Of a stretch of DNA of 47,141 nucleotides, positions 31,617-41,647 are shown piece after piece. Under the pieces are notes generated by a model. It was given only the letters and a program-made list of their open reading frames with translations. It was not told where the DNA came from and made no database searches. Every line of letters starts with the position of its first letter. Positions within the stretch are counted from its first letter, which is position 1. Source of the DNA: Chara braunii (lineage: Eukaryota; Streptophyta; Charophyceae; Charales; Characeae). The stretch spans positions 69,127 to 116,267 of the forward strand of contig BFEA01000642.1 in the NCBI GenBank assembly GCA_003427395.1, read 5' to 3'. Both the position numbers and the translations under genes were made by a program.

Positions 31617-32710
31617 AAAAATTGGCCTTCTTGACCGAATGGACCCTCACCAAAATCTTTTAAATGGCACCAGAGAGGTTACACGATAAGCCCGATTCAA
31701 AGTACAGGGTGCAGGCTAAGGAAGTGTTGATATTCAGTCCTCGGGTACTGGTCACTGTAGAAAAATACAGGGACATAACATCGATTGACTGGATGGATGT
31801 GGGGGCAGCGATTGTCCTGTTCGTTAACGAATTCTTGGACAAAATCGAGTAGTACGCAAACATGCAATATGATCAAAAACGGCCCAAGCAAAGTTCAGAC
31901 TGCTCAGAACCCCATGAAGAATTTTTTCTCCATTACGGGCTGGCATGGCCTAAGCTCTTGGTCCAGGACCTCTGCACCACCCTGCACGACACGTCCGCTG
32001 CTGCTAAGCCCATCCAATTGCCGGAAAACCAGAGCCACCTCCTCACATGGGGGGGAGATCCACGACAAGCGGAACAATCAACGGTGCAAATATCACGAAC
32101 AGACACAACCAGGGCGCATGCGGATCACAGTCGTCATCTGCGCAAAATCGAAATACTGCATGATGATGAGGACGAGAATGACACAATACTGTTCCTGAAT
32201 GAAGACGCGCTGGATGAGCCCCCCCCCGGGAAACCGAGGGATCGGGTGAGACTCCAAAACCCTGGCGACTCCCTGCCACAAGTGCCGCCCGGAGTCATTA
32301 TTTTCCCACTGGTCAGGCAGCGCGAAGGAGGACAGTGGATATTGGGGCTCCGACCGCCCCCGGACCGGCCCCCTCAGCGACCCCCGGACTTGAATGGCCT
32401 TACTGTAGAGGGGTGGAGGGGCAACCCGTCCAATGCCGTGATTCTCAAACGGCTTAAATATTGGCGTCGAGAGACACAGGTAGAAGGCATTTTGGGGGTT
32501 GTGCTGCCGCATTCGCTGTCCTTCCCGGTGGGCATTATTCCTATAATGCTGCCGATGAACTCCAAAAGCCGAATCTCGCAACACACAGACCGACTACACT
32601 TGGTTCACCCACCTGGAACTCATGGACCTCTCCGTTGATCGATTCAGGACCAACTTCGCCTGGACGCTCAGCAGGGTGCTGCTCTTCATGCAAATCTTCT
32701 TCGAGGGCAA
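31617..32710 (+). pseudogene. Unrecognised coding stretch between ORF1 and ORF2
   Basis: One frame from about 31610 to 32638 (stops at ~31661 and 31851), then a frameshift near 32590 to a more protein-like reading up to ~32732. Visible features: KYRVQAKEVLIFSPRV and a hydrophobic helix (AAIVLFVNEFLDKI) in the first part, an acidic DDEDEND stretch, a proline-rich RPPPDRPPQRPP run, and the helix FAWTLSRVLLFMQIFFEG at the end. I do not recognise the domain. Position suggests the C-terminal part of a long ORF1-like or middle ORF of the LINE. Confidence 0.35.
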
Positions 32711-32894
32711 TGTGCTTGAAGAGCACAACCATTGAGATGACCCGCCATTTGTCCTTTCAATAAAAAAGTTGGACTGAGCCATCAGTTGCTCACCAAGGAA
32801 GAACAAGCATAATCGGTTCTGCCCGCACAAACGCCAATACACAAAACCCGATGCCCATGAGCTACTCAATGTCCACTCCCCCACAGTCCCCCCC

Positions 32895-32976
32895 NNNNNN
32901 NNNNNNNNNNNNNNNNNNNNNNNNNNNNNNNNNNNNNNNNNNNNNNNNNNNNNNNNNNNNNNNNNNNNNNNNNNNN
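32895..32976. other. Assembly gap (82 N)
   Basis: Continuous Ns just before the endonuclease domain, so the ORF2 start is hidden. Confidence 0.98.
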
Positions 32977-34029
32977 CCCCTTGTCTTCCCCCCGATCAGA
33001 AGGCAGCCCCAATGGGCGGTGAAATTGACTCGCACAGACATAGATATCCGCTGGCTGAATGTTAATGGCCTCATACAGGCCTCACAGGTAAAAAAAAATG
33101 CTATCTGGGACATGCTAAGAGTCCCGGACAAGAGGGCGTGGCCGGATGCAATCTGCGTACAAGAAACGAACTTGCAAGACACGTCGGGGCATACAGCTAA
33201 GGCCAAAGCCATCTGGCCATACACGTCTTTCGCGGCACACGCAAAAGATAGAGCATCTGCTGGTGTTGCCATCTGGCTGCCTCCCTCCTCGAAACTCAAG
33301 CCATCGGACGTGGAATCAGACAAACTGCATGGTAGATGGGTATCCCTAAAACTGTGTTACGAGGAAGACGAGTTCTATCTGGTCAACGTGTATGCACCCA
33401 ACGACCCTACATCCAGAGTCGAATTTTGGCTTGCTCTCCACCACCAACTGCCGGACGATGCCCCTATCATACTCGCGGGTGACTTTAATACCGCGCTCGA
33501 TCCGGCACCGGACCGCAGATCTGCGTCTCCACGTCGGGACCAACCATCCTCATCTCCAGTCCCCCCAGGCCCGGACGTCCTCGTCCTTAGACAGATTATG
33601 GCAGACAAGCAACTGGAAGACGCCTATCGGCTGCTGCATCCTCTCCAAAAAGCTTACACCTCTCTGTCATCCAAAGGCGACCAGGGTCAGGCCAACTCAC
33701 GCATTGACCTTACATTGGTGTCCAAAGACCTGATGGGCTTAATCACTACGGCGGAAATAACAACTATCAACCCTTGCAAGTCCTTTGACCACACGATGAT
33801 TACATTCGGGCTTTCATTCCATAATCATATCTAACGAGGACCCGACTTCTGCAAACTAAACGCCTCTCTGCTCCCCCTCTCCAAATTCAAAGACTTAATC
33901 AAGGACTTTTGGGAATTCTGGGAAACCCAGAAACCCGATTCGGGGGAGAGGGTAGAGTGGTTCAACAAAGGTCTGGCACAGATGAGGGAGAGAGTTAAAA
34001 AGTTTTCCATCCAATATGCCAGGGATTGA
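32977..34029 (+). pseudogene. LINE ORF2, AP-type endonuclease domain
   Basis: One frame from the gap to 34029, with TAA at 33832-33834. Endonuclease/exonuclease/phosphatase motifs appear in order: WLNVNGL (N), CVQETNL (catalytic E), VNVYAPND, LAGDFNTALDP (D and N), SRIDLTLVS and SFDHTMI (catalytic D-H pair). After the stop a charged helical linker follows (WFNKGLAQMRERVKKFS). The enzyme nicks target DNA to prime LINE reverse transcription. All catalytic motifs are readable. The linker ends at TGA 34027-34029, beyond which sequence has been deleted. Confidence 0.85.
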
Positions 34030-34042
34030 AAAGCTTGCCTAA

Positions 34043-36701
34043 AACCGCAACATCCAGGACAATATTTTCCTGATCAACGAGACCATTAAATATGCCCTCC
34101 AAAGGAAAGCCCAAGCGGCGATCCTCTTCATAGACTTCGAAAAGGCGTACGATCATGTTGACTGGGACTTCCTCGATATGTGGCCGACGAGGATGAACTT
34201 TGGTCTGACCTTCTGTCAATGGGTGCATTTGTTACACAGGTCGGCCACGACTAACATAATGCTCAATGACCATCTCTCACCGCCGATCCGCCTCCGGAGA
34301 TCAGTGCGCCAAGGCGACCCCATTGCGCCGTTGCTATTCGTTATTGTCATGGAGGCCTTGGCATCCATGATCCGATCTCACCCTCAAATCAGCAAAGTGC
34401 CCATCCCAGACATACCCCGCCACCTCATACCTATGACATCGCTCTTTGCAGACGACCTCATTGTGCTCATGCGTGCCGACCCGGCCAGCCTTCAAGCCCT
34501 CACCCAAGTCATACACCTCTTTTCACTGGCTGCGGACATGAAGGTCAACTGGGGTTCCAAGACAGAGGGTTGGTGGCTCCACCCTCAAGGAGAGCCCCCC
34601 CCCCCCTGAACCAAGTGTAGCATAGGCCCGCAAAGACGACGCCATAAGGATTTTGGGTGTGAGATTGACTGCGGTGGGTCCCCCAGCCCGGTTGGCCAAA
34701 TGGAAAGGTCTGCACACCTCACTGGTGGGCCGTGCTTTGGCGATTAACAGCGCCATCCTCACGGCCATCTGGTATAAATTGGCAGTATGGCCACTAAACA
34801 AACAGCAGCACGCCAGACTTAAGAAGGCATTTTCAACATACCTGTGGAAAAATGCTGTTAAAACTCAACATTGCCTCAATAGGGTGAAATGGGAAGTGGT
34901 CACACAGCCTACGGTTAAAGGGGGGTTGGGGATCCTAGACCCTCAAGGAGAGAGCGATGCACTCATCTTCAAAGTCCTCGTCAGATTGCTAATGGGGAAT
35001 GACATACCCTGGGAACCGCTGGCCTGTCTGCAAATAGCCAGCCTGGCCCCCCAATCACAGGTGCCTGGAATGGTGCACCCATTCCAGTGGCTCACGAACA
35101 ACCACAAGACAATCCCATCGCCCCCGAAGCAACCCCAGCCAGCGAACCCGATACACGCAAGAAAGTCGGACATGTTGCTGGACCCGCTCTGGCCCCATAT
35201 GCTCAAACTTTGGAGGCGGAAAGGGCCGCAACAGAAACACCCCCCCAACAGGTGGCACGATATTTGGAGGCAGCCTCTCTTTGGAAACCCGCATATCCTC
35301 CAAGAAACAGGCAGCCCATTTCCCCTCACAACAAGCTCTCCATGGCTGAACTGGGCCAGAAAGGGTGTGTTCACAGTGGGAAACTTGTGGGACCCGGTTA
35401 GTGGTGATTGGGCAACCCCTGACCAGTTGCAAGACAAGCTCAAGCATGTTAAACATGTTGACGAAAAAGCTGGCCTGCTGAGAGAGGCCCTCCCTCTCGC
35501 TTGGCGCCTTACCCTGCAGAGGGGCCCGACGGTCGAGAAAGACGATTGGGTGGTTAGATATACAAACCTTCCCCACCCTCTTGTCATTTTTAAAGTCAAA
35601 GAGAATGTGGATGGGGCCTGTGCGTTGGAAGCCTACGAGCCCCAGATACCGGGGGCGAGGTTCTCCAAACTGACAAAAAATGAGGACCTCGATAGCACAC
35701 ATGGCTGGACTGCTTTGATGCAGGTGAGGGTGGTAGGGGATTTACAAAATGGCCACCATGTGTATCAGCCAACTGCGCCCATAGCCAAACTCCCCTTTGA
35801 CCCGGCCGAGTGGGAGTGGCCTGGCTCTCGACCTATGCAAATATGGGACTATACAGTTAAAGGCGGATACAAAGCTTCATGACAAGACCAGGCAATCAAC
35901 AAAACAATAGCGGACAGATGGGCGGGGGACTCGCCGCTCGAACCAAAACTGCCACAATCCTTCACCTGGTCAAGATTCGCTAAGATCATGCCAACAAACC
36001 ACAGATCTCTCCTGTGGCAGATCTTGCACCGCTGCCTCCCCACCCCGGACTGGCTTGTCTCCAGAACAAACCTGGAACAGAAAGAGGAACTGTCCCCTAT
36101 CTGTGCGTACTGCAGGGGAACTCAGATGCCGGCCCGTGCGACCCTCGAGCACTGCCTGCTAGCATGTCCAATGGTCACCCAGCTGTGGCAGTGGTGGGAC
36201 GCTGCCTTCCACTCCCTCTCGGGATATCACATCCCCTGGGACCTTGGCCTCCTGCTCCTGGGGAACAACACCCATCTGCTGGCACACTGGTCTCCATTCG
36301 CGACCAACCTCTTCTCGTACACACGGTTGCACATCCTGATGTTGGCATGGAGGGCCAGATGCTCCTTTGAAAGAAAGGAGCACCAGTTCGGCCTGCAGCA
36401 GGCACAGCAAGCTATTGAAGAGCAGATCAGGGCCAAGACCCGAGAGGCATGGAAGACCATGAAACACGACCTTCTCATTGAGAAGGAGCCCGTCGCCCAG
36501 CAAGCAATCCGAGACTCCTACACGCAGATCTGGCAGGATCCTAACAGAATATTTTCTGAACTGGATGCCTCCCTCAGCCGTGACATCAAATGGAAACCAT
36601 GGAGGGGCACGGAACCTGGATGGCAAAGGAGACCCTTCTCCGAATTCCGGGTCCCTTACCTCCAACCCAACTTTGTCCTCCTCCCGCCCCCTCTGTCATA
36701 A
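34043..36701 (+). pseudogene. LINE ORF2, reverse transcriptase and C-terminal zinc finger
   Basis: 34043-34609 carries NRNIQDNIFLINE, block A IDFEKAYDHVDW with its catalytic Asp, RQGDPIAPLLF, and FADDL, the catalytic DD box. A C12 run at 34595-34606 shifts the frame. The reading continues 34653-36701, in which TGA 35880-35882 is the only stop. It begins LGVRLT and contains the RVKWEVV and KGGLGI motifs of the plant L1 C-terminal region. Near 36100, C-x2-C...H-x5-C (ICAYC...LEHCLLAC) is the zinc-binding RT module. No RNase H domain. The EN-RT linker and N-terminal RT fingers are missing. Architecture suggests an L1-like clade. Confidence 0.85.
34595..34606 (+). repeat. C12 homopolymer at the RT frameshift
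   Basis: Twelve Cs at the exact place where the ORF2 frame changes. This could be true slippage or a sequencing error. Confidence 0.85.
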
Positions 36702-37584
36702 CACGTCTAAAGCCGCCCTCCCACCCCTCCCACCTCTCCCCCCCCCCTTATCTTCCCCTTCCCTGCCTGTCCCAGACTGTGAAGGGCGCTCGGACGACCA
36801 CAGAGGGCCCGAAACGTGACGAGGTGGAACTGCTGATATCTAAAAGGACAGGCTGCAGCATCCTGGAAGAGGTGCGGGTGAAGGGAATGGCAGACCCTGC
36901 GGTCGTTGACAGAACTGTACCTCCAGGGAACGTGGAGGTTAAATGACACAGTACCTGCAGAGAACTGGAATTGTGGCTAACCGCTGGAAAACAGTCTACG
37001 GGAGCTACAAGGTATGGAGAGAAAGGCCGGACACAGCACACAGCCACACATGAAGGCTGTCATCACTCAGCATGGACATCGCAGGAGGTCTTGTGAAGGC
37101 ACACACAAGGCGCTGCCCCCACAGAGCTCATCTCAACACACGGATGGACTGCAGTCTCCTGGGAAAAGAGGGAAGGGAACGACATACCCNGACTATTGGT
37201 ATCCAGACATGCTNAGACTATTCGTATCCAGTCCAAAATAAAGGGGACTATCCTGGTACGATCGAGATAAATAGNGGTGGCCTACCCCGCCCAAAGAGGC
37301 ATTCCCCTCATGAGATATTTCTTTTAAAGCATCATAGGTAGACTAGAACTAGCTTCAATTGGCTGAGTGCAATTAAGGGAAGGGCTGCAGTTCCCAGGGA
37401 TAAGGTCGATGTGAAAGGAGTGCGAACTCAGGTTATCAAGCGTGACCAGAACACCAGGGAACAGGGTTAGGTCGTGCAAATGGGAAAGAGCCGAAGGGAA
37501 GGGCAATATGAGCAGCCCTTAGGGAATACACAGCTCCAATGAAAAACCTTAAATGACCGTGGCCCCAGAGACTACAACTATGTT
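36702..37584. other. LINE 3' region and spacer
   Basis: Starts with a C-rich 3' untranslated stretch (36712-36770). Several Ns (37190-37275) lie in a locally repeated GACTATT.GTATCCAGAC motif. No ORF. I cannot see a clear poly(A) end for the LINE. Confidence 0.45.
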
Positions 37585-37645
37585 TCCATGGGACGCTGGA
37601 CCCGGTTTCCTGCAGGTGACGCTCCTCACCAATAGATGGAGCAGC
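37585..37645 (-). repeat. Dispersed repeat, copy 2 (inverted)
   Basis: Reverse complement matches 23150-23215 (CTCCATCTATTGGTGAGGAG, CACCTGCAGGAAACCGGGTC). It is followed on the plus strand by A24. Confidence 0.6.
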
Positions 37646-37654
37646 CCAAGAGGG

Positions 37655-37678
37655 AAAAAAAAAAAAAAAAAAAAAAAA
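37655..37678 (+). repeat. Poly(A) run, 24 bases
   Basis: Uninterrupted A24 next to the dispersed repeat, mirroring the poly(T) beside copy 1. Confidence 0.8.
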
Positions 37679-37728
37679 GGAGGTGAAGGGTGTAAGGAGG
37701 ACTGGTTATCCGTGTTGAAAATAGGATA

Positions 37729-37862
37729 GGATCTCTGCCAGTGACAGGGCGTGGGGTGGGAAGGGGTCTGGGAAATCCGAAGGAGGGCATAAAGGATCTC
37801 TGCCAGTGACAGGGCGTGGGGTGGGAACGGGTCAGACTCTGGGAAATCCGAAGGAGGGCGTA
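37729..37862 (+). repeat. ~65-bp tandem duplication
   Basis: 37729-37793 and 37794-37862 both contain GGATCTCTGCCAGTGACAGG, GCGTGGGGTGGGAA and GGGAAATCCGAAGGAGGGC. The second unit has a short CAGACT insertion. Confidence 0.9.
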
Positions 37863-37990
37863 ATGGGAACGAGGGTTCTATGTTAGTCCAGTCTTTGAAT
37901 TCTGGCCTGCAGTTGAGGGATTTGGTCGACGAAGACGTCTAGATTCAGGCGTTCAATCCAATCCATGTTGCTAGTGGGACCGCGCCCTAG

Positions 37991-38031
37991 GAGGGGAGGG
38001 AGGAGGGGAGGGAGGAGGGGAGGGAGGGGGC
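37991..38031 (+). repeat. G-rich (GGAGGGGAGG)n tract
   Basis: Three to four units of GGAGGGGAGG with many G-runs. It has G-quadruplex potential on the plus strand. Confidence 0.75.
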
Positions 38032-38606
38032 GTAATCTGGGACGCACAGGGACTGGCCACTCCAGATGATGCCGGGTCCCTCTGCTACAGCCTGTCCACT
38101 GGCCAGTATCCCCCCCCCTATTGGGGGTTCCCTGAAGGCAATAAGGCCACTTGGGCTGAAATGGCTACCCGCGGTGTCAGTCAGATTTGAGTCAGGGGAC
38201 TGAATTTACCTGGGCTGGTTAGTCCCCGACGATAATACCTCAAAGTCATCGCCGTTATAATTAAAAAAAAAAAAAAAAAAAAAAAAAACCTTGTTCCTCT
38301 AATCGTACGTGTCCGGATCTTTTTTGTTTTTCGTTTTTTGGTACTCATTATATTGAACAAATGTTGATAGGGGCCGGCCACCCCACATAAAGACCCGAAG
38401 AAAAAAACAGGGAGCATTACCCCAGTTCGCTTTGTCTGTCTGTTCTACTCAACTGTCGTAATCAAGGATGAGACGGGGTATGGGGGGTAGAAAGAGCAGA
38501 CTCAGCAGAGTGAAGAGGCTACCCGCCCGAGCAGAATAGACCTTTTTGCCGAAGGAAAACCGGCACTTCTCATTTACTGTCTACCCCTGCTAACTATTTC
38601 CTCCTT
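38032..38606. other. Spacer with poly(A)
   Basis: No gene. Contains A26 at 38263-38288. The sequence around 37940-37985 resembles 38892-38930 (GATTCAG.C..TCAATCCA), so this area is a mosaic of related fragments. Confidence 0.5.
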
Positions 38607-38654
38607 TTGTCTTTATTAACCTCAACTAGTTTGTCTTTATTAACCTCAACTAGT
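38607..38654 (+). repeat. Perfect 24-bp tandem duplication
   Basis: The unit starting TTGTCTTTATTAACCTCAAC occurs twice back to back without a mismatch, which suggests a recent event. Confidence 0.9.
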
Positions 38655-38800
38655 CTGCATGCTTTCCTTCCGGATGTCGCATAAATAACCCCTGTCTTCT
38701 CCTATGGCTGTGTCTATCTAACCTGTTCCAGAGTCTACGTGTGCGGATCTGGGGCGAGGTCCAATTAGCAAATTGGATTGGATATTGCAGAAAATGGAGA

Positions 38801-38906
38801 TTGATCTGAGTCTCTGCATCCTTGCTTAGCAGACATCCAGATTCAGACACTCATTGATCTGTGTTTCTGCATCGTTGCTTAGCAGACATCCCGATTCAGA
38901 CACTCA
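38801..38906 (+). repeat. 53-bp tandem duplication
   Basis: 38801-38853 and 38854-38906 share TTGATCTG, TTGCTTAGCAGACATCC and GATTCAGACACTCA, with about four differences. Confidence 0.9.
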
Positions 38907-38999
38907 ATCCACTCCTCTTTGCTACGAAGGGGAGGTAGTATCTCACTCCTTGTGCCCAAGGGTTGGACAGGAAGTAACTACCTAAGTATACCTTCGTCA

Positions 39000-39085
39000 C
39001 CCGAATACGACGTACGGTCATTACTTCTGTATCTGGACTGGAAATTACCCAAATACAGATATACCGACCGTACGTTGTATTCGGG
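39000..39085. repeat. Foldback hairpin with 20-bp arms
   Basis: CCCGAATACGACGTACGGTC (39000-39019) pairs with 39066-39085, with one G-U type position. An inner stem, 39027-39036 with 39049-39058, continues the fold. It could be a small foldback transposon or a structured RNA. No flanking duplication was identified. Confidence 0.75.
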
Positions 39086-39468
39086 GGAAAGGAGGTAGCG
39101 TGAGCGGTGCTCCCTGGGAAAAATCGGGAAGATATCCGAAACAGCATGAGTTTCTTTTTTTTTGCCGTTTTTTTTTCCCCCCCCCCGATGGCCCACGGAT
39201 TCAGCGACCACCGATCCTCTACTCATCTATCGGAGATGGAATCAGCGACTTGAAGATGTCCATCCTCTCGTTGCTTAAATAGCCATCTAACCGGCTGAAA
39301 TACGTACCATCGTGGTGTCAATCGTGCTGTAAGCTGCTTAACGCCGCTGAAGAGGACTTCGGGCCCACAGCCAACACGTTAGTTTGCATCGATCTCCTCA
39401 CGCAGCGGACGTTCGAAAACGGGAGACGCAGTACGCTGAGTACCCATAGCTCGCTCCTTCATCCCTCC

Positions 39469-39470
<2 letters not shown>

Positions 39471-39524
<54 letters not shown>
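39471..39524 (+). repeat. (CT)27 microsatellite upstream of peroxidase
   Basis: A perfect CT repeat ends 75 bases before the peroxidase ATG, probably within the 5' untranslated region. (GA/CT)n runs in plant leaders can bind GAGA-binding (BPC) proteins. Whether this one is regulatory is inference. Confidence 0.9.
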
Positions 39525-39527
<3 letters not shown>

Positions 39528-39599
39528 TGGGTAACGAACCCATTCACGCACACATTGTCCTTCCTCACATTCGGGTTCTTCTGCGAGGTCGTCATCCCA

Positions 39600-40721
39600 A
39601 TGGATCGTCTGTCGAGTTCTGCGTTTTGGTGTTCGGGAAGAGGAGGAGGAGGAGGAGCAGAAGGTAGTCGCCTATACGCCCTCTGCGTGCTTTATTGCTT
39701 GTGGTTTTCTGTGGCGGGGGTCGCTGCCCAGACTGCCAGCGTTGTGATTGTTCATCCTCGTCCTGGTGATCGCCCTCCTTCTCCGGTGTACTCTTCTAAC
39801 CCCACCAAAGGTGTTCTGGATTCTTCTCTTTACCATCCTGCAGATGCACAGTGTCTCATGGCAGCAATCAAGAAGTTTGCTACCGCCGTAATCGTGCGCG
39901 ATCGGACGAAGGCTGCGACGCTGTTGCGACTCGTTTTCCACGACTGCATGACGACGGGCGGCGGCTGCGAGGCGTCTATTCTGAGCGATCGCGAGATCAA
40001 CAATAAAGTCAACGCCGACTTGAAGAGGGTTGTCCCCGACATCCGCAGCATTCGAGACAAGGCGGGAAGAGCATGCGGCGTGCTTCCGACCTTGGCCGAC
40101 ACCATAGCCAGAGCTGCCGCTGCCGCCGTCACCTTCACCGGCCTCAACGATGTCGTTTCGGTTGGGTTCGACTTGGGACGACGGGACCTCGCTCGCAATC
40201 AGCCTGGCAACGAACCGACTACTTTGCCGAACGAGAACCAGTCATTGGACGCCATTTTGTCATTGTTTGCTACCTTCGGCTTAACCGACAAGGAGAGCAC
40301 CGTGTGGTCCATAGGCGGCCACAGNATCGGGGTTGCCGATTGCATCCATTTCAGCTCGAGATTGAGCAATGAGAGCNCTCGTCCGGGCTGCTTGCATCCG
40401 GCGGATCCGACGCTCGATCCGGGTCTGGCTTGCAAATTGGCGCGACACTGCCGCATCAACAAGGACATCCGCTTGCCCTTCGACTTTCGGACTCCTTTCT
40501 CTCTGGACACCAGCTACTTCCAGCTGCTGCTGAAGCACCAAGGGCTTCTGAGAACAGATCAAGCATTCGCTGTCCATCCCCGAACGTCAGCTTTCATAAC
40601 TCAGTACGCCACTTCGCCTGGACTATTCAGCGGAGACTTCCTCAAGGCGTTCGTCAAGGTATCGCTCTTTAATGTCAACAGCGCCCAGACTGCGCCGCCG
40701 ACCAAGTATTATTACCCTTAA
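39600..40721 (+). CDS. Class III secretory peroxidase
   Basis: A 373-residue intronless ORF. ATG at 39600 is the first in-frame ATG (the longer frame begins at a TTG). Residues 25-43 form a hydrophobic signal segment ending AGVAA, so the product should be secreted. Haem peroxidase motifs: distal TLLRLVFHDC (Arg110, His114), structural GRRDLA (194-199), proximal SIGGHxIG (His241), and DTSYFQLLLKHQGLLRTDQ (303-321). Eight cysteines follow the signal (85, 116, 123, 159, 248, 264, 278, 284), as the family's four disulphides require. The loop after the distal Cys is MTTGGGCEAS, not the usual FVNGCDAS, which alters the distal calcium site. The enzyme uses H2O2 to oxidise phenolics in the wall. Two Ns (40325, 40377) leave residues 242 and 260 undetermined. 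No frameshift, so it is probably functional. Confidence 0.93.
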   Translation: MDRLSSSAFWCSGRGGGGGAEGSRLYALCVLYCLWFSVAGVAAQTASVVIVHPRPGDRPPSPVYSSNPTKGVLDSSLYHPADAQCLMAAIKKFATAVIVRDRTKAATLLRLVFHDCMTTGGGCEASILSDREINNKVNADLKRVVPDIRSIRDKAGRACGVLPTLADTIARAAAAAVTFTGLNDVVSVGFDLGRRDLARNQPGNEPTTLPNENQSLDAILSLFATFGLTDKESTVWSIGGHXIGVADCIHFSSRLSNESXRPGCLHPADPTLDPGLACKLARHCRINKDIRLPFDFRTPFSLDTSYFQLLLKHQGLLRTDQAFAVHPRTSAFITQYATSPGLFSGDFLKAFVKVSLFNVNSAQTAPPTKYYYP

Positions 40722-40818
40722 CACTGTGCTCGAGCAACGACGGTAGTGCTTTTAAATTAATTTTGTTTGTCTGTTCCCTCCTAATGTGGGTGGACTTCAG
40801 GTTATTTACGCTGCCCGC

Positions 40819-40847
40819 AGATAGATAGATAGATAGATAGAGAGATA
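40819..40847 (+). repeat. (AGAT)n microsatellite
   Basis: About five AGAT units followed by AGAGAGAT. Confidence 0.85.
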
Positions 40848-40951
40848 AGGGGCCACCGCATGCGTATCTTCCGAAACAGTCACTAAGTTAGGCGCACTCC
40901 TGAAGTCCCTTTTTTTGTAATTTCCCCCCACCTGCACCCCCACCCACGTTC

Positions 40952-40984
40952 ATAGACAGATAGATAGATACATAGATAGATAGA
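40952..40984 (+). repeat. (AGAT)n microsatellite, interrupted
   Basis: AGACAGATAGATAGATACAT then AGATAGATAGAC. The motif is the same as 130 bases upstream, which suggests an old local duplication or common origin. Confidence 0.8.
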
Positions 40985-41112
40985 CAAAGGTAGGTACTAA
41001 TTGTTTGTTGCCGATAGATGCTAAGATTTTTGAAAACTGTGTTTGTAGGGAAGGTAGCCAGATGCCAAGGTGCCATGATCTGCAGGGAAGGCCGGTGCGG
41101 GAGAAGGCAGAT

Positions 41113-41145
41113 GGGGGGGACCGTGGGGGGGCGCGGAGGGGGGGG
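41113..41145 (+). repeat. G-rich run with quadruplex potential
   Basis: Runs of six to eight G separated by ACCGT, CGC and single A within 35 bases. Confidence 0.65.
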
Positions 41146-41609
41146 AAGCCCAGATGACCAGGTTCGTGCCGACTGGGTTCATTTTGTCCTTGCAAAATTT
41201 TTAAGGGGCTATGTCTGTCGATCTGCCAACCAATTTTGTATTAGTGTTGCCTCCATTATAACTCTATGACAGCAGCGATGGAGGCTTGGCCCCTTTTGCT
41301 GCCCCCTTGTGAACAGTCGTCCGCCCCCCAAGAGTTGCGGTGGCTGGGACGACTTCATTTTCTGCATGACTGGGGGCTATCAGGTTTGAATAGCCCTGAG
41401 CTCTCTACTACGCTAGGGGTGAAGTATAGTACCTCATAATTTAAAATTAAATATATAATACATAATAATTGTCCAAATCCTTGGTTACGACTGGTCACCA
41501 GTCACATGGCTGCTTTGCCATGTCCCCCGCCAGTGATTTTCACCATGTTTTTTGTAATGCCACTTGGCGTTCGAATTTTTTTTAAGATTGGATTCTCGTG
41601 GTGTCATGT

Positions 41610-41647
41610 CTTCTTCTTCTTCTTCTTCTTCTTCTTCTTCTTCTTCC
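41610..41647 (+). repeat. (CTT)n microsatellite
   Basis: About twelve CTT units. The serine- or phenylalanine-rich open frames over it are by-products. Confidence 0.85.

Larger units (their letters stand above)
40722..41609. other. Peroxidase 3' flank, no gene
   Basis: Holds two GATA microsatellites and a G-rich run. The T-rich, TTTTAAATTAA-containing stretch at 40748-40768 could serve as the peroxidase 3' end signal. No AATAAA is close by. Confidence 0.5.

Noticed and set aside
39525-39599. Longer peroxidase start upstream of 39600
   Set aside because: The upstream open codons begin with TTG directly after the CT repeat. ATG 39600 places the signal segment sensibly.
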